DNA from: Flagellimonas taeanensis
GTDB lineage: Bacteria; Bacteroidota; Bacteroidia; Flavobacteriales; Flavobacteriaceae
Length of the DNA: 64,000 bases
Direction: 5' to 3'
Assembly (NCBI RefSeq): GCF_003584105.1
Contig: NZ_QXFO01000005.1
Coordinates: 115,168 to 179,167 of the forward strand
This document shows positions 27,923-36,588 of this stretch, in pieces (the first letter of the stretch is position 1; the number at the start of each line of letters is the position of its first letter). The notes under the pieces were generated by a model that worked only from the letters and a program-made list of their open reading frames with translations, made no database searches and had not been told where the DNA came from. The translations under genes were made by a program, and so were the position numbers.

Positions 27923-27957
27923 AAAAAAGGCCCATATATATGGGCCTTTTTGTTTTT
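27923..27957. terminator. Bidirectional intrinsic terminator
   Basis: Stem AAAAGGCCCATA / TATGGGCCTTTT (27925-27950, centre TA) flanked by an A-run on the left and T-run on the right, serving the small lipoprotein gene (+) and the convergent M20 peptidase (-). Confidence 0.88.
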
Positions 27958-27971
27958 TCAAGTTACCATTT

Positions 27972-29468
27972 TTAGCTTTTTGGAGTCGATAGAATACCAT
28001 AGAACATCTTGATGCCATAGGCCAACTGGCCAATCTTTACATTTTCGTTCGGACTGTGTTGGTTGTTGTCGGGGTTGACCATCGGGACGATAAAGGCGGG
28101 AATCTTCAGTTCATTGATAAAAGGGGCAATAGGGACTGTTCCGCCCATGGTGCGTATCTGTACCACATTGGAACCGAAGGTGTTTTTTAAGGTCTCTGTC
28201 AAGAATAGACCATAAGGGTTGTCCAGTTCTGTGCGGAACGCATCGGTGACGCTCCCTTCTTTGACGGTGACTATTTTGTCATACTGCATGCGTTCTTCTT
28301 TGGAGGGTTCGTGGTCCAACACTTTGAAGCCTTGTTGGGCAATATGGTCCTTCACCAATTTTTTCAAGCGGTTTCCGTCGGTTTCAACTACCAGACGAAG
28401 GTCCAGTTCGGCGGTGGCACTCTCGGGAACAATGGTCCTGGCCTTTTCCCCGATCCATCCGGAACCCAGCCCACGGATGTTCAAAGAGGGATACTGCAAT
28501 GCTTCCTGGTAAAAACCGCCTACTTTTTCCGCTGATCGGAACTGTAGTTTTTCAGCAATCTCTTCATCGCTGTCAGGAACACTTTTCAAGATTTCCTTGG
28601 TGGCCTCGTCAAGGGTAATCCCATCATAGTACCCGGGAATGGTCACTTTGCCATCGGCATCCTTCATGCTGGCCAACAATTGGGCCAATTGGAAGCCAGG
28701 GTTAGGGGCGTAGTTTCCATAATGGCCACTGTGTTGCGGTTTAATGGGACCATAGGTGGTCAGGGAAAGTGTAGTGATGCCCCTGCAGCCATATACGATG
28801 GTCGGTACGCCAGTGGCATGCACGGGACCGTCCACGATCATCAGAAAGTCGGCCTCCAACAGTTCGCGGTACTGTTTTACGGCTTTGGGCAAGGGTTTAC
28901 TGCTCTTCTCCTCCTCACTGTCCAAGATGACCTTTACATTGAACGGGATATCCTTTCCATCATTTTTTAATAGGTCGAAAGTGTTCAACAAGGTCACAAT
29001 GGGTGATTTATCATCCGAAGTGGAGCGACCGAACAAGCGCCAATCGTAATTGATATCCTCCCCCAGTTCATCAAAAGGGACTGTGGTGAAGCTATCGCCT
29101 TCAGGCATTTTCAGCACCATTTTATAAGGGTCGGGTTGGTCCCATTTGCTAGGGTCCACCGACTGCCCATCCAAGTGCATGTAGATCAAGACCGTGGGTT
29201 TTTCATTGTCCACCGGGGTGGCAGCAAAGAACAATGGAAGTCCATCCGTATCCAAAACAGCAGTGTTGAATCCGCGCTCCCCGAACTTTCGTTTCAACCA
29301 CATGATATTCCTGTCAATATCATCAGGGTTCAAGGCATCGTTGGGGATGGCAATGAACTCCTGAAGCTCGTTGATGGCATCGGCCACTTGGGATTTTACG
29401 GCAACATCATCTTGGGCAAAAAGGGAAAATGAAAGTATAAGGGAAAGGAACGAAATGATTTTTCTCAT
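27972..29468 (-). CDS. M20-family metallopeptidase, exported
   Basis: 498 residues with a signal peptide (MRKIISFLSLILSFSLFAQ). Zinc-peptidase M20 motifs: YMHLDGQ (first His), GRSTSDDKSP (bridging Asp), LDSEEE (catalytic Glu pair), and a late QHSPNENV His. A dimerisation domain is inserted around 220-390. It likely trims dipeptides or short peptides in the periplasm, where the signal peptide would put it; related M20 enzymes include CNDP-type dipeptidases. A single gene downstream of trpA by 34 nt, but on a separate start. Confidence 0.9.
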   Translation of the reverse strand: MRKIISFLSLILSFSLFAQDDVAVKSQVADAINELQEFIAIPNDALNPDDIDRNIMWLKRKFGERGFNTAVLDTDGLPLFFAATPVDNEKPTVLIYMHLDGQSVDPSKWDQPDPYKMVLKMPEGDSFTTVPFDELGEDINYDWRLFGRSTSDDKSPIVTLLNTFDLLKNDGKDIPFNVKVILDSEEEKSSKPLPKAVKQYRELLEADFLMIVDGPVHATGVPTIVYGCRGITTLSLTTYGPIKPQHSGHYGNYAPNPGFQLAQLLASMKDADGKVTIPGYYDGITLDEATKEILKSVPDSDEEIAEKLQFRSAEKVGGFYQEALQYPSLNIRGLGSGWIGEKARTIVPESATAELDLRLVVETDGNRLKKLVKDHIAQQGFKVLDHEPSKEERMQYDKIVTVKEGSVTDAFRTELDNPYGLFLTETLKNTFGSNVVQIRTMGGTVPIAPFINELKIPAFIVPMVNPDNNQHSPNENVKIGQLAYGIKMFYGILSTPKS

Positions 29469-29502
29469 GGGACAAAATAGGGTTCATTATAAAAGTTGAA
29501 AT

Positions 29503-30267
29503 TTAACGAATTTGACCCACAAAATCACTGATTCCGTCCACCCCATTTTGTGTTAAATGTTTGATGAAGGCCGAACCAATGATAGCTCCCTTTGTCTTGG
29601 CGGTGGCCTGTTGGAAGGTCTGTGCATTACTGATCCCGAACCCGACAATTTGCGGATTTTTTAAATTCATTCCTGCAATGCGTTCAAAATAAGAAGCTTG
29701 CTCCGTACCGAAACCTTCCTTGGCCCCGGTAGTGCTAGCGGAACTCACCATGTAAATGAAGCCTTCAGAAGCATCATCGATTGCTTTGATACGAGTATCA
29801 CTGGTCTGTGGGGTAATCAAAAATACATTGATCAAACCGTGTCTTTTGAAAATGGTTTCATATTCTTCTTGATACACGTCAAGGGGCAAATCAGGAAGAA
29901 TGAGCCCATCGATGCCTATTTCCTCACACTTTTGGCAAAAGGTCTCAACACCATATTGCAACACAGGATTGAAATAGCCCATCAAAATCAGCGGAATGGA
30001 AACCGATTTACGGATATCCTTTAATTGCTCAAAGAGCAAAGTTGTGGTCATCCCATTTTTAAGTGCTGCGGTAGAACTTGCTTGGATGGTAGGACCATCG
30101 GCCAAGGGATCACTGAAGGGCAATCCGATCTCGATTAGATCAACACCGCTCTTTTCCAGATCTTGGATGATTTTTACCGTATCGTTCAAAGCAGGGTAAC
30201 CTGCGGTAAAATATATGGATAGGATTTTTTTGTCCTCCTGTAGTTTTTGTTTGATTCTATTCATCAT
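29503..30267 (-). CDS. trpA: Tryptophan synthase alpha chain
   Basis: 254 residues. Splits indole-3-glycerol phosphate to indole, passed by a tunnel to TrpB. The catalytic Glu is in DLIEIGLPFSDPLADGP, and the phosphate loop (IVGFGISNAQTF) is present. ATG at 30267 or the next codon. It is the last trp gene, separated from trpB by a 78-nt spacer holding palindromic repeats. Confidence 0.97.
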   Translation of the reverse strand: MMNRIKQKLQEDKKILSIYFTAGYPALNDTVKIIQDLEKSGVDLIEIGLPFSDPLADGPTIQASSTAALKNGMTTTLLFEQLKDIRKSVSIPLILMGYFNPVLQYGVETFCQKCEEIGIDGLILPDLPLDVYQEEYETIFKRHGLINVFLITPQTSDTRIKAIDDASEGFIYMVSSASTTGAKEGFGTEQASYFERIAGMNLKNPQIVGFGISNAQTFQQATAKTKGAIIGSAFIKHLTQNGVDGISDFVGQIR

Positions 30268-30280
30268 GATATGTTGTGTC

Positions 30281-30343
30281 TAATCCCCCTTTGAAGGGGG
30301 TACGGGGGATGTGAAAACACCCCTGAAGTCCCCTCAAGGGGAC
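30281..30343. repeat. REP-like palindromes between trpB and trpA
   Basis: Two adjacent palindromes: CCCCCTT/AAGGGGG (30285-30300, also able to pair ATCCCCC with GGGGGAT at 30304-30310) and GTCCCC/GGGGAC (30328-30343). They fill nearly the whole spacer. Confidence 0.75.
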
Positions 30344-30345
30344 AG

Positions 30346-31527
30346 TTATAAATTAAAATAATCGATATAATTCTGTAAATCCTTATCCCCACGGCCTGAA
30401 AGGTTCACCACCACCACATCATTTTCCTTAAACTTCCGATCTTTAAAAATGGCCAAGGCGTGTGAGGACTCAATAGCTGGAATGATACCCTCCAATTTAC
30501 ACAGATCCAATCCGGCTTTCATGGCTTCATCATCCGTAATGGAAATGAATTCCCCGCGACCCGAAGTGTATAAATGGGCATGCAAGGGTCCTACACCGGG
30601 GTAATCCAATCCCGCGGAAATGGAGTAGGGTTCCGTGATCTGTCCGTCCGGGGTCTGCATCAACAGCGTTTTGCTCCCGTGGATGATGCCTACTTTGCCC
30701 AAGGCAGAAGTAGCGGCACTTTCCCCGGAATGGATGCCTTTTCCTGCCGCTTCCACGGCAATGATGCCCACTTCGGGAGTATCCAGAAAATGATAGAAAG
30801 CTCCGGCGGCATTACTGCCACCCCCTACACAAGCCACCACAAAATCCGGGTTTTCACGGCCCTCTTTTTCCAACAATTGGGATTTTACCTCTTCAGAAAT
30901 GACCGATTGAAATCGGGCCACCATATCAGGATACGGGTGTGGCCCCACGACCGAACCGATAATGTAATGGGTATCTACAGGGTTATTGATCCAATCACGG
31001 ATGGCCTCGTTGGTGGCATCCTTAAGTGTTTTACTGCCCGAAGTGGCAGGCCGTACCTCAGCGCCCAACATTTTCATTCGGGCCACATTGGGGGCCTGAC
31101 GGGCAATGTCTATTTCACCCATATACACCACGCACTCAATACCCATGAGGGCACAAACGGTTGCTGTGGCCACCCCATGCTGACCTGCACCGGTCTCGGC
31201 AATGATACGGTGTTTGCCCAACCTTTTTGCCATTAAGATCTGTCCGATGGTATTGTTGACTTTGTGCGCACCGGTATGGCAAAGATCTTCCCGTTTCAGG
31301 TAAATCTTGGTGTTATACTTTCTGGATAGGCGTTCCGCAAAATATAAGGGCGTTGGCCGGCCCACATAATCCTTCAGCAATTGATGGAATTCTTCCTGAA
31401 AGGAAGGTTCGGCCATAATCTGGAGATAGTTTTGCCGTAGTTCCTCACAATTGGGATACAACATTTCAGGGATGAATGCCCCTCCAAATTCCCCGTAATA
31501 GCCTCTTTCATCAGCGTGATAGCTCAT
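30346..31527 (-). CDS. trpB: Tryptophan synthase beta chain
   Basis: 393 residues. Condenses indole with serine using pyridoxal phosphate. The PLP lysine is Lys89 in HTGAHKVNN; the phosphate-binding glycine loop VGGGSNAAG is intact. It starts 2 nt after the trpF stop, so these two are closely coupled. Confidence 0.98.
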   Translation of the reverse strand: MSYHADERGYYGEFGGAFIPEMLYPNCEELRQNYLQIMAEPSFQEEFHQLLKDYVGRPTPLYFAERLSRKYNTKIYLKREDLCHTGAHKVNNTIGQILMAKRLGKHRIIAETGAGQHGVATATVCALMGIECVVYMGEIDIARQAPNVARMKMLGAEVRPATSGSKTLKDATNEAIRDWINNPVDTHYIIGSVVGPHPYPDMVARFQSVISEEVKSQLLEKEGRENPDFVVACVGGGSNAAGAFYHFLDTPEVGIIAVEAAGKGIHSGESAATSALGKVGIIHGSKTLLMQTPDGQITEPYSISAGLDYPGVGPLHAHLYTSGRGEFISITDDEAMKAGLDLCKLEGIIPAIESSHALAIFKDRKFKENDVVVVNLSGRGDKDLQNYIDYFNL

Positions 31528-31529
31528 AA

Positions 31530-32222
31530 TCAGTTGTCAGTTTTAAGTTGTAAGTCGTCAGTGAGTTCATTGATGAATGTTTTCAATGACGGTATGTCTT
31601 TTAGTCCGGGCTCGATTTCTAATTTGCTGTTCACATCTATGGCGAAGCAATATTGTGAAGCCGGACTGTTCAAAAATGCTTTCAATTTATCCACAGAATC
31701 CAATCCGATTCCCCCACTTAAAAAAAAAGGTTTGGTGGAGGGATAGCGTTCCAAAACGGACCAATCAAAAGTGTATCCGTTGCCACCGGGCAGTCTTCCC
31801 TTGGTGTCGAAAAGAAAATAATCGCAAACGGATTCGTAATTCTTCAATATTGAAAAATCAAAATCATCCTTAATGGAAAAGACTTTGATGATTTCCAACC
31901 CGTCACCCCGAACTTGTTTCGGGGTCCCATCCTTTTGAGATGCTGAAACGAGTTCAGCATGACGAAGATTGCTGCAATATTCAACACTTTCCTTGCCATG
32001 AAGTTGAACCGCATCTAAATGATGATGTGCAACTTTTACCATAACCTCTTCCACGGAAGCATCCACGAACACCCCTACTTTTTTAATGGATTTCGGGAAC
32101 GTGGGCATGTCTCCCCCAAAATACCGTGAGGAAGGCTCCCAGAAAATGAAACCCAGGTAGTCGGGGTGCAGTTGTGCCACCTCTATGGGGTTTTGGTTCA
32201 TGCCACAAACTTTTAGTTTCAT
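31530..32222 (-). CDS. trpF: Phosphoribosylanthranilate isomerase with a translated repeat insertion
   Basis: 230 residues, about 20 longer than usual. Isomerises N-(5-phosphoribosyl)anthranilate. The catalytic Cys6 (KVCGMN) and Asp of the FLFDTKG motif are present, as is the phosphate loop [10 protein letters not shown]. Residues 87-107 ([13 protein letters not shown] then TPKQVRGD) are encoded by a 63-bp palindromic repeat element in frame; they fall between the LHGKES and IIKVFS segments, which are normally joined by a short loop. The frame stays open, so the gene is probably functional. It lies 2 nt before trpB. Confidence 0.93.
   Translation of the reverse strand: MKLKVCGMNQNPIEVAQLHPDYLGFIFWEPSSRYFGGDMPTFPKSIKKVGVFVDASVEEVMVKVAHHHLDAVQLHGKESVEYCSNLRHAELVSASQKDGTPKQVRGDGLEIIKVFSIKDDFDFSILKNYESVCDYFLFDTKGRLPGGNGYTFDWSVLERYPSTKPFFLSGGIGLDSVDKLKAFLNSPASQYCFAIDVNSKLEIEPGLKDIPSLKTFINELTDDLQLKTDN
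31902..31964 (-). repeat. REP doublet inserted in frame within trpF
   Basis: 63 bp, exactly 21 codons. Two hairpins: ACCCCGAA/TTCGGGGT (31905-31912 with 31918-31925) and ATGCTGAA/TTCAGCAT (31940-31947 with 31953-31960), with outer ends GTCA and TGAC. The right half (31937-31964) is identical over 28 nt to 33177-33204 in the trpD-trpC spacer. Confidence 0.88.
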
Positions 32223-32235
32223 TTTATTCTTCTTG

Positions 32236-32372
32236 GTTATTTCTCACTTAGATTTCGACTGCGCTCAATCTTACATTTCGAAATAACATTATTTTTCCTT
32301 GCTGGTCATTTCGAACGAATGTGAGAAATCTTCATTTAGATTTCTCAATCGCTTCGCTCATTTCGAAATGAC
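32236..32372. repeat. Two REP-like elements between trpC and trpF
   Basis: Element 1, 32236-32287, has 8-bp terminal inverted repeats GTTATTTC...GAAATAAC. Element 2, 32305-32372, has 10-bp ends GTCATTTCGA...TCGAAATGAC and an inner palindrome GAGAAATC/GATTTCTC (32323-32346). Element 2 ends one base before the trpC stop codon. They occupy most of the 151-nt trpC-trpF spacer. Confidence 0.85.
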
Positions 32373-32373
32373 A

Positions 32374-33159
32374 TCATTTATTTAATTCATTAATAAATGC
32401 TTTGGCACCGACGCCAGGATTATCTGTTTTCATGAAATTCTCGCCGATCAAAAAGCCTTTGTACCCAAATTCTCTTAACCCCTGAATGGCTTCAATGGAA
32501 CTGATACCACTTTCGGACACTTTTACAAAGTCATCTGGAATCTGTTCCGATAGGGTTTTACTGGTATCCAAACTTACCTCGAAGGTTTTCAGGTTTCTGT
32601 TGTTCACGCCCAACATATCCAGACTGGGCATGATGGATTTATGGAGTTCCTCTTCGTTGTGGACTTCCAACAAAACATCCAATCCCATACTTTTGGCGGT
32701 TTCAGAAAACGTTTTAATCTCCTCTCGAGATAAAATGGCCGCAATCAACAAAATCACATCGGCTCCATAAGCCCTGGCTTCCACAATCTGGTACTCATCT
32801 ATGATGAATTCTTTCCGCAAAAGTGGAATGTTCACGGATGCCCGCGCCAGAACCAAATCATCCAACGAACCACCGAAATATTTTCCATCCGTTAATACAG
32901 AAATGCCACAAACGCCAGCGTCGGCATAGCCCTTGGCCACATCCTGCACGTTCAGGTTTTGGTTTATGACCGATTTGGATGGGGAACGCCTTTTGTGCTC
33001 GGCAATAATGCCCGTATTACTTTTCCGCAGGGAGGCAGCCAAGGAAACTGAAGTACGTTCCATCATCACCGAAGCTTCCAATTGGGGAAGGGTGATCAAG
33101 GATTTTTTCAAATCGACCTCTTTGCGTTTGTCGGCAACTATTTTATCTAATATGTTCAT
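32374..33159 (-). CDS. trpC: Indole-3-glycerol phosphate synthase
   Basis: 261 residues, single-function TrpC. Closes the indole ring. The motif IIAEHKRRSPSK carries substrate-binding Lys; SVLTDGKYFGGSLDDL and PLLRKEFIIDEYQI follow, and ISSIEAIQGLREFGYKGFLI forms the phosphate site. Flanked on both sides by repeat-filled spacers (151 and 201 nt). Confidence 0.97.
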   Translation of the reverse strand: MNILDKIVADKRKEVDLKKSLITLPQLEASVMMERTSVSLAASLRKSNTGIIAEHKRRSPSKSVINQNLNVQDVAKGYADAGVCGISVLTDGKYFGGSLDDLVLARASVNIPLLRKEFIIDEYQIVEARAYGADVILLIAAILSREEIKTFSETAKSMGLDVLLEVHNEEELHKSIMPSLDMLGVNNRNLKTFEVSLDTSKTLSEQIPDDFVKVSESGISSIEAIQGLREFGYKGFLIGENFMKTDNPGVGAKAFINELNK

Positions 33160-33176
33160 TTATTTTTTATGATAAT

Positions 33177-33356
33177 GAGATGCTGAAACGAGTTCAGCAT
33201 GACGTCTTTTTTTACTTTGTCATTCTGAACGAAGTGAAGAATCTCTTTTTGGATTATTGTCTTCCTTCAACTCTGCTCAGGAAACTTCAGCATCATATTT
33301 TAGTCATTCTGAACGAAGTGAAGAATCTATTAAATTCTCTCGACTGCGCTCGAGAT
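33177..33356. repeat. REP-like repeat cluster between trpD and trpC
   Basis: Contains 33177-33204 (GAGATGCTGAA...TTCAGCATGACG hairpin, identical to the trpF insert's right half), two identical 26-nt copies at 33219-33244 and 33303-33328 (starting GTCATTCTGAACGAAGTG), and a small palindrome CTCGA/TCGAG around 33339-33354. The 201-nt spacer is otherwise free of coding features. Confidence 0.88.
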
Positions 33357-33360
33357 GGCA

Positions 33361-34356
33361 CTAATTTTCACTCAATTTTTGCAACTTTTTCAACGCCTCC
33401 AATCCTTTTCCGCCCAATAGTGATTCTTTGGCCTTTTCAAATCCTTCTTTTGGCGTAATCCCCTTCACGGTGGCAATGGCAATGCCTGCATTGGCACAGA
33501 CCACATTGTTCTGGGCCTCGGTGCCTCTTCCTTGTAGTACGTTCATAAAGATTTGGGCAGATTCGGAAATGTCCTCTCCACCTGTAATCTCTTCTTGGGT
33601 TACTTTTTCTACCCCAAAATCCGCTGGGGTCAACATGGCCTCTGAATTATTGGAGATGGTCTTCGTGTCTCCCGTCAAGGAAATTTCATCATAACCATCC
33701 AAGGCATGGAGTACTGTGAATTTTTTATCGGTATTTTGATAAAGGTAGCCATACATCCGTGCCAATTCCAGATTGAAAACACCTACCATCTGGTTTTTTG
33801 GAAAAGCGGGGTTCACCATGGGCCCCAACATATTAAAAAAGGTCTTTACCGCCAGTTCCTTTCTTATAGGGCCTACGTTCTTCATGGCAGGGTGGAAGAG
33901 GGGTGCGTGCAGCACACAAATACCTGCTTCCTCGATGGACTTTTTCAGGAAATCGGCATCATTACTAAATTTGATGCCCAAAAATTCCATGACATTGCTA
34001 CTTCCACATTTGGAAGAAACTCCGTAGTTGCCGTGTTTGGTGACGGGAATTCCTGCTCCGGCCGTTACAAAAGAGGCCAAAGTGGAAATGTTGAAGGTAT
34101 CTTTGCCATCACCCCCGGTTCCGCAGAGATCGATGGGGTCGTAATCCGATAGGTTCACAGCCAAGCAAAGGTCCAAAAGGGCGTCGCGGAATCCTTCCAA
34201 CTCTTCAATGGTGATGCTCCGCATCATATACACGGTAAGGAATGCAGCAATCTGGGAGGTATTGTAATCCCCTTTGGCAATGTTTACCAATACCTGTTTG
34301 GCCTCTTCCTTGGGCAATATTTCGTGATTGATCAGTTTGTTTAAAGTCTCTTTCAT
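33361..34356 (-). CDS. trpD: Anthranilate phosphoribosyltransferase
   Basis: 331 residues. Transfers phosphoribose from PRPP to anthranilate. The glycine-rich motif DLCGTGGDGKDTFNIS is the PRPP/pyrophosphate site, and KHGNYGVSSKCGSSNVMEFLG the substrate region. It is a stand-alone TrpD, not fused to TrpG. Repeat-bearing spacers lie on both sides. Confidence 0.97.
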   Translation of the reverse strand: MKETLNKLINHEILPKEEAKQVLVNIAKGDYNTSQIAAFLTVYMMRSITIEELEGFRDALLDLCLAVNLSDYDPIDLCGTGGDGKDTFNISTLASFVTAGAGIPVTKHGNYGVSSKCGSSNVMEFLGIKFSNDADFLKKSIEEAGICVLHAPLFHPAMKNVGPIRKELAVKTFFNMLGPMVNPAFPKNQMVGVFNLELARMYGYLYQNTDKKFTVLHALDGYDEISLTGDTKTISNNSEAMLTPADFGVEKVTQEEITGGEDISESAQIFMNVLQGRGTEAQNNVVCANAGIAIATVKGITPKEGFEKAKESLLGGKGLEALKKLQKLSEN

Positions 34357-34365
34357 TTCAGTATT

Positions 34366-34482
34366 TTGTCATTCCACATGGATGCTGACCGGAGTCGAAG
34401 CATGATGTGGAGTCTTTTATTCAATTAGGTTTATTTGGATTCCTGCTTTCCCTTCGGCTACGCTCAGGGTACTGCAGGAATC
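34366..34482. repeat. REP-like elements between trpG and trpD
   Basis: First palindrome CCACAT/ATGTGG (34374-34410) with an inner ATGCT/AGCAT; second element 34438-34482 with 9-bp ends GATTCCTGC...GCAGGAATC. They fill the 134-nt spacer. Confidence 0.75.
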
Positions 34483-34490
34483 ACATATTA

Positions 34491-35057
34491 CTAGCTATTC
34501 AACCAATTTTTAAGCATTTGTTTTCCTTCTGGGGTCAAAACAGATTCAGGGTGAAACTGTACTGCGGTCACATCATATTCCTTATGTCGAAGCGACATGA
34601 TCTGCCCGTTTTCATCCACCGAGGTGATTTCCAGTACTTCGGGAACGTTGGGATCTACCACCCAGGAATGGTATCTTCCCACCTGAAGGTTTTTTGGCAT
34701 TCCCTTGAAAATGGGGTCGTCTTTCGTCACCGTGATGGTAGTTGAAACACCGTGATATACTTTGTCCAGGTTTATCAAGGTGCCACCAAACACTTCACCG
34801 ATGGCCTGCAGTCCTAGGCAGACGCCAAAAATTCTTTTGGTAGGGGCATAGGTTCTGATGATGTCCTTCAAAAGACCTGCCTCATCTGGAATACCTGGGC
34901 CGGGGGACAACACAATGTATTGGAACGGTTCCACTTCATCCAACGTAAGCTGATCGTTCCGTTTTACGGTGACCTCGCAATCCAAATCCTCCAGATAGTG
35001 CACCAAATTGTAGGTGAAGCTATCGTAATTGTCTATCATTAAAATCTTCCTTCCCAT
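34491..35057 (-). CDS. trpG: Anthranilate synthase component II (glutamine amidotransferase)
   Basis: 188 residues. Class I glutamine amidotransferase supplying ammonia to TrpE. The catalytic triad is visible: Cys80 in GVCLGLQAIG, and His and Glu in QFHPESVL. It starts 2 nt after trpE's stop, as expected for subunits of one enzyme. In some bacteria such a subunit also serves folate synthesis; no pabB/pabC is nearby, so tryptophan is its clear role. Confidence 0.96.
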   Translation of the reverse strand: MGRKILMIDNYDSFTYNLVHYLEDLDCEVTVKRNDQLTLDEVEPFQYIVLSPGPGIPDEAGLLKDIIRTYAPTKRIFGVCLGLQAIGEVFGGTLINLDKVYHGVSTTITVTKDDPIFKGMPKNLQVGRYHSWVVDPNVPEVLEITSVDENGQIMSLRHKEYDVTAVQFHPESVLTPEGKQMLKNWLNS

Positions 35058-35059
35058 GG

Positions 35060-36457
35060 TTAGATTGTTTCGGCAATTTCAAGGGCTTTGTTCAAAGCGC
35101 CCAGTTTGTTATAGGTTTCTTGTAGCTCGTCTTCGGCGTTAGATGCGGCAACCAACCCGGCTCCTGCCTGATAGTGCAGTTCATGGTTTTTACTCAAAAA
35201 GGTACGGATCATGATGGCGTGGTTAAAGTTGCCTTCAAAATCCATGAACCCGATGGCCCCACCATAATAGGATCTACTGGTTTTTTCATATTTTTCAATG
35301 AGTTGCATGGCCATGTGCTTGGGTGCGCCGCTCAAAGTTCCTGCCGGGAAAGTATCGGCCACCACTTTCATGGTGCTGATGTCCTTCTTTTTTTGCCCGG
35401 TGACCTTGGATACCAAATGGATGACGTGCGAGAAGTATTGCACTTCACGATAGGTTTCCACATTGACGGTATTTCCATTTCGGCTGAGGTCGTTTCGGGC
35501 CAGATCTACCAGCATCACATGTTCGCTGTTCTCCTTATCGTCTTGGGCCAATTGTTTGGCGAGCTCGGCATCCTTTTCATCATTCCCGGTACGTTTGTAG
35601 GTGCCGGCAATGGGATGGATCTCGGCTTTGCCATTCTTCACGATCAATTGTGCCTCGGGCGAGCTACCAAATATTTTAAAGTTGCCATAATCAAAATAGA
35701 AGAGGTAAGGGGAGGGGTTGATGGAACGTAGGGCACGGTATACATTGAATTCATCCCCCTTGAATTTTTGCGTGAACCTCCTTGATAAAACCAATTGAAA
35801 TACATCCCCACGTTGGCAATGTTTTTTGGCGAGTTCCACATGGTCCATATACTCTTCATCCTTTAGATTGGATTTGGGCTCCCCATCCTTGTTAAAATTG
35901 TAAGAGGAAAAGGTGCGTATGTTGAAAAGCTGCTCAATTTCATCCACATTACTTTCTGAATCATAGCAATGGGCAAAAAGATAGGCTTCGTTCTTAAAAT
36001 GGTTGATGGCAATGATGTTCTTGTACACTGCATAATAGATATCGGGTATGCTTACGGAATCGTCTTTTTTTGAAATCTCGATGTCTTCAAAATACCGTAC
36101 CGCATCATAGGCCATATAGCCAAACAGGCCATTGTTGATGAACTTGAAACCGTTTTGGGTCACCGAAAACTGTTTGGCAAAGTTGTGGATGACTTCGGTC
36201 ACATCCGTTTCAGAACCAATGGGGGTCTCTACTTTTTTACCATCGGGAAATTGTTGGGTAATGGTCTCGTTCTCCACTTTGATATAGGCAATGGGATTGC
36301 AGCAGATGTACGAGAAACTGTTGTCATTGGCATGATAATCGCTACTTTCCAGCAAAATGCTGTTCGGGAACTTGTCCCTTACCTTAAGGTAGACACTCAC
36401 CGGGGTGATGGTGTCCGCCAAGATTTTTTTGTAATGTGTTTCTAAAGTATATTTCAT
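35060..36457 (-). CDS. trpE: Anthranilate synthase component I
   Basis: 465 residues. Makes anthranilate from chorismate with TrpG. The chorismate-binding domain carries PIAGTYKRTGN and FPAGTLSGAPKHMAM. The N-terminal ILLESSDYH matches the LLES tryptophan-binding motif, so feedback inhibition by Trp is expected. First structural gene of the operon; its ATG is 8 nt after the U-run of an attenuator terminator, so both enzyme activity and transcription appear Trp-controlled. Confidence 0.97.
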   Translation of the reverse strand: MKYTLETHYKKILADTITPVSVYLKVRDKFPNSILLESSDYHANDNSFSYICCNPIAYIKVENETITQQFPDGKKVETPIGSETDVTEVIHNFAKQFSVTQNGFKFINNGLFGYMAYDAVRYFEDIEISKKDDSVSIPDIYYAVYKNIIAINHFKNEAYLFAHCYDSESNVDEIEQLFNIRTFSSYNFNKDGEPKSNLKDEEYMDHVELAKKHCQRGDVFQLVLSRRFTQKFKGDEFNVYRALRSINPSPYLFYFDYGNFKIFGSSPEAQLIVKNGKAEIHPIAGTYKRTGNDEKDAELAKQLAQDDKENSEHVMLVDLARNDLSRNGNTVNVETYREVQYFSHVIHLVSKVTGQKKKDISTMKVVADTFPAGTLSGAPKHMAMQLIEKYEKTSRSYYGGAIGFMDFEGNFNHAIMIRTFLSKNHELHYQAGAGLVAASNAEDELQETYNKLGALNKALEIAETI

Positions 36458-36465
36458 TTTGTCCT

Positions 36466-36499
36466 AAAAAAGAAAAAGGCTTGTCGTGATGACAAGCCT
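36466..36499 (-). terminator. trp attenuator: intrinsic terminator before trpE
   Basis: On the minus strand: stem AGGCTTGTC (36499-36491), loop ATCAC, stem GACAAGCCT (36485-36477), then TTTTTCTTTTTT (36476-36466 region). Placed between the leader peptide stop and trpE. The segment TCACGAC (36489-36483), loop plus 3' arm, can pair instead with GTCGTGA (36533-36527) around the leader stop codon. Confidence 0.92.
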
Positions 36500-36526
36500 C
36501 TTGTATGGTTATAATGGGGACTTAGC

Positions 36527-36583
36527 TCACGACGTTTGAAGTAAGTTGTTCCACCACCAATTATTTGCTGTTCTAGTATTCAT
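36527..36583 (-). CDS. trpL: Tryptophan operon leader peptide
   Basis: 18 codons: MNTRTANNWWWNNLLQTS then TGA. Three consecutive Trp codons (36559-36551) are improbable by chance in so short a frame. It lies between a consensus promoter and the attenuator terminator. Ribosomes stalling at the Trp codons would leave the segment 36533-36527 free to pair with the terminator loop and block termination; with charged tRNA-Trp, the ribosome reaches the TGA and covers that segment. The A of the ATG is only 6 nt after the -7 box, so the transcript may be leaderless or nearly so. Confidence 0.88.
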   Translation of the reverse strand: MNTRTANNWWWNNLLQTS

Positions 36584-36588
36584 TGCCT

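Noticed and set aside
31530..32222. trpF as a pseudogene because of the inserted repeat
   Set aside because: The insert is exactly 21 codons, frame and catalytic residues are intact, and it is coupled to trpB.
33177..33356. Possible CRISPR-like array in the trpD-trpC spacer
   Set aside because: Only two identical 26-nt units, spaced 58 nt, plus other palindromes; no cas genes. They fit REP-type elements.
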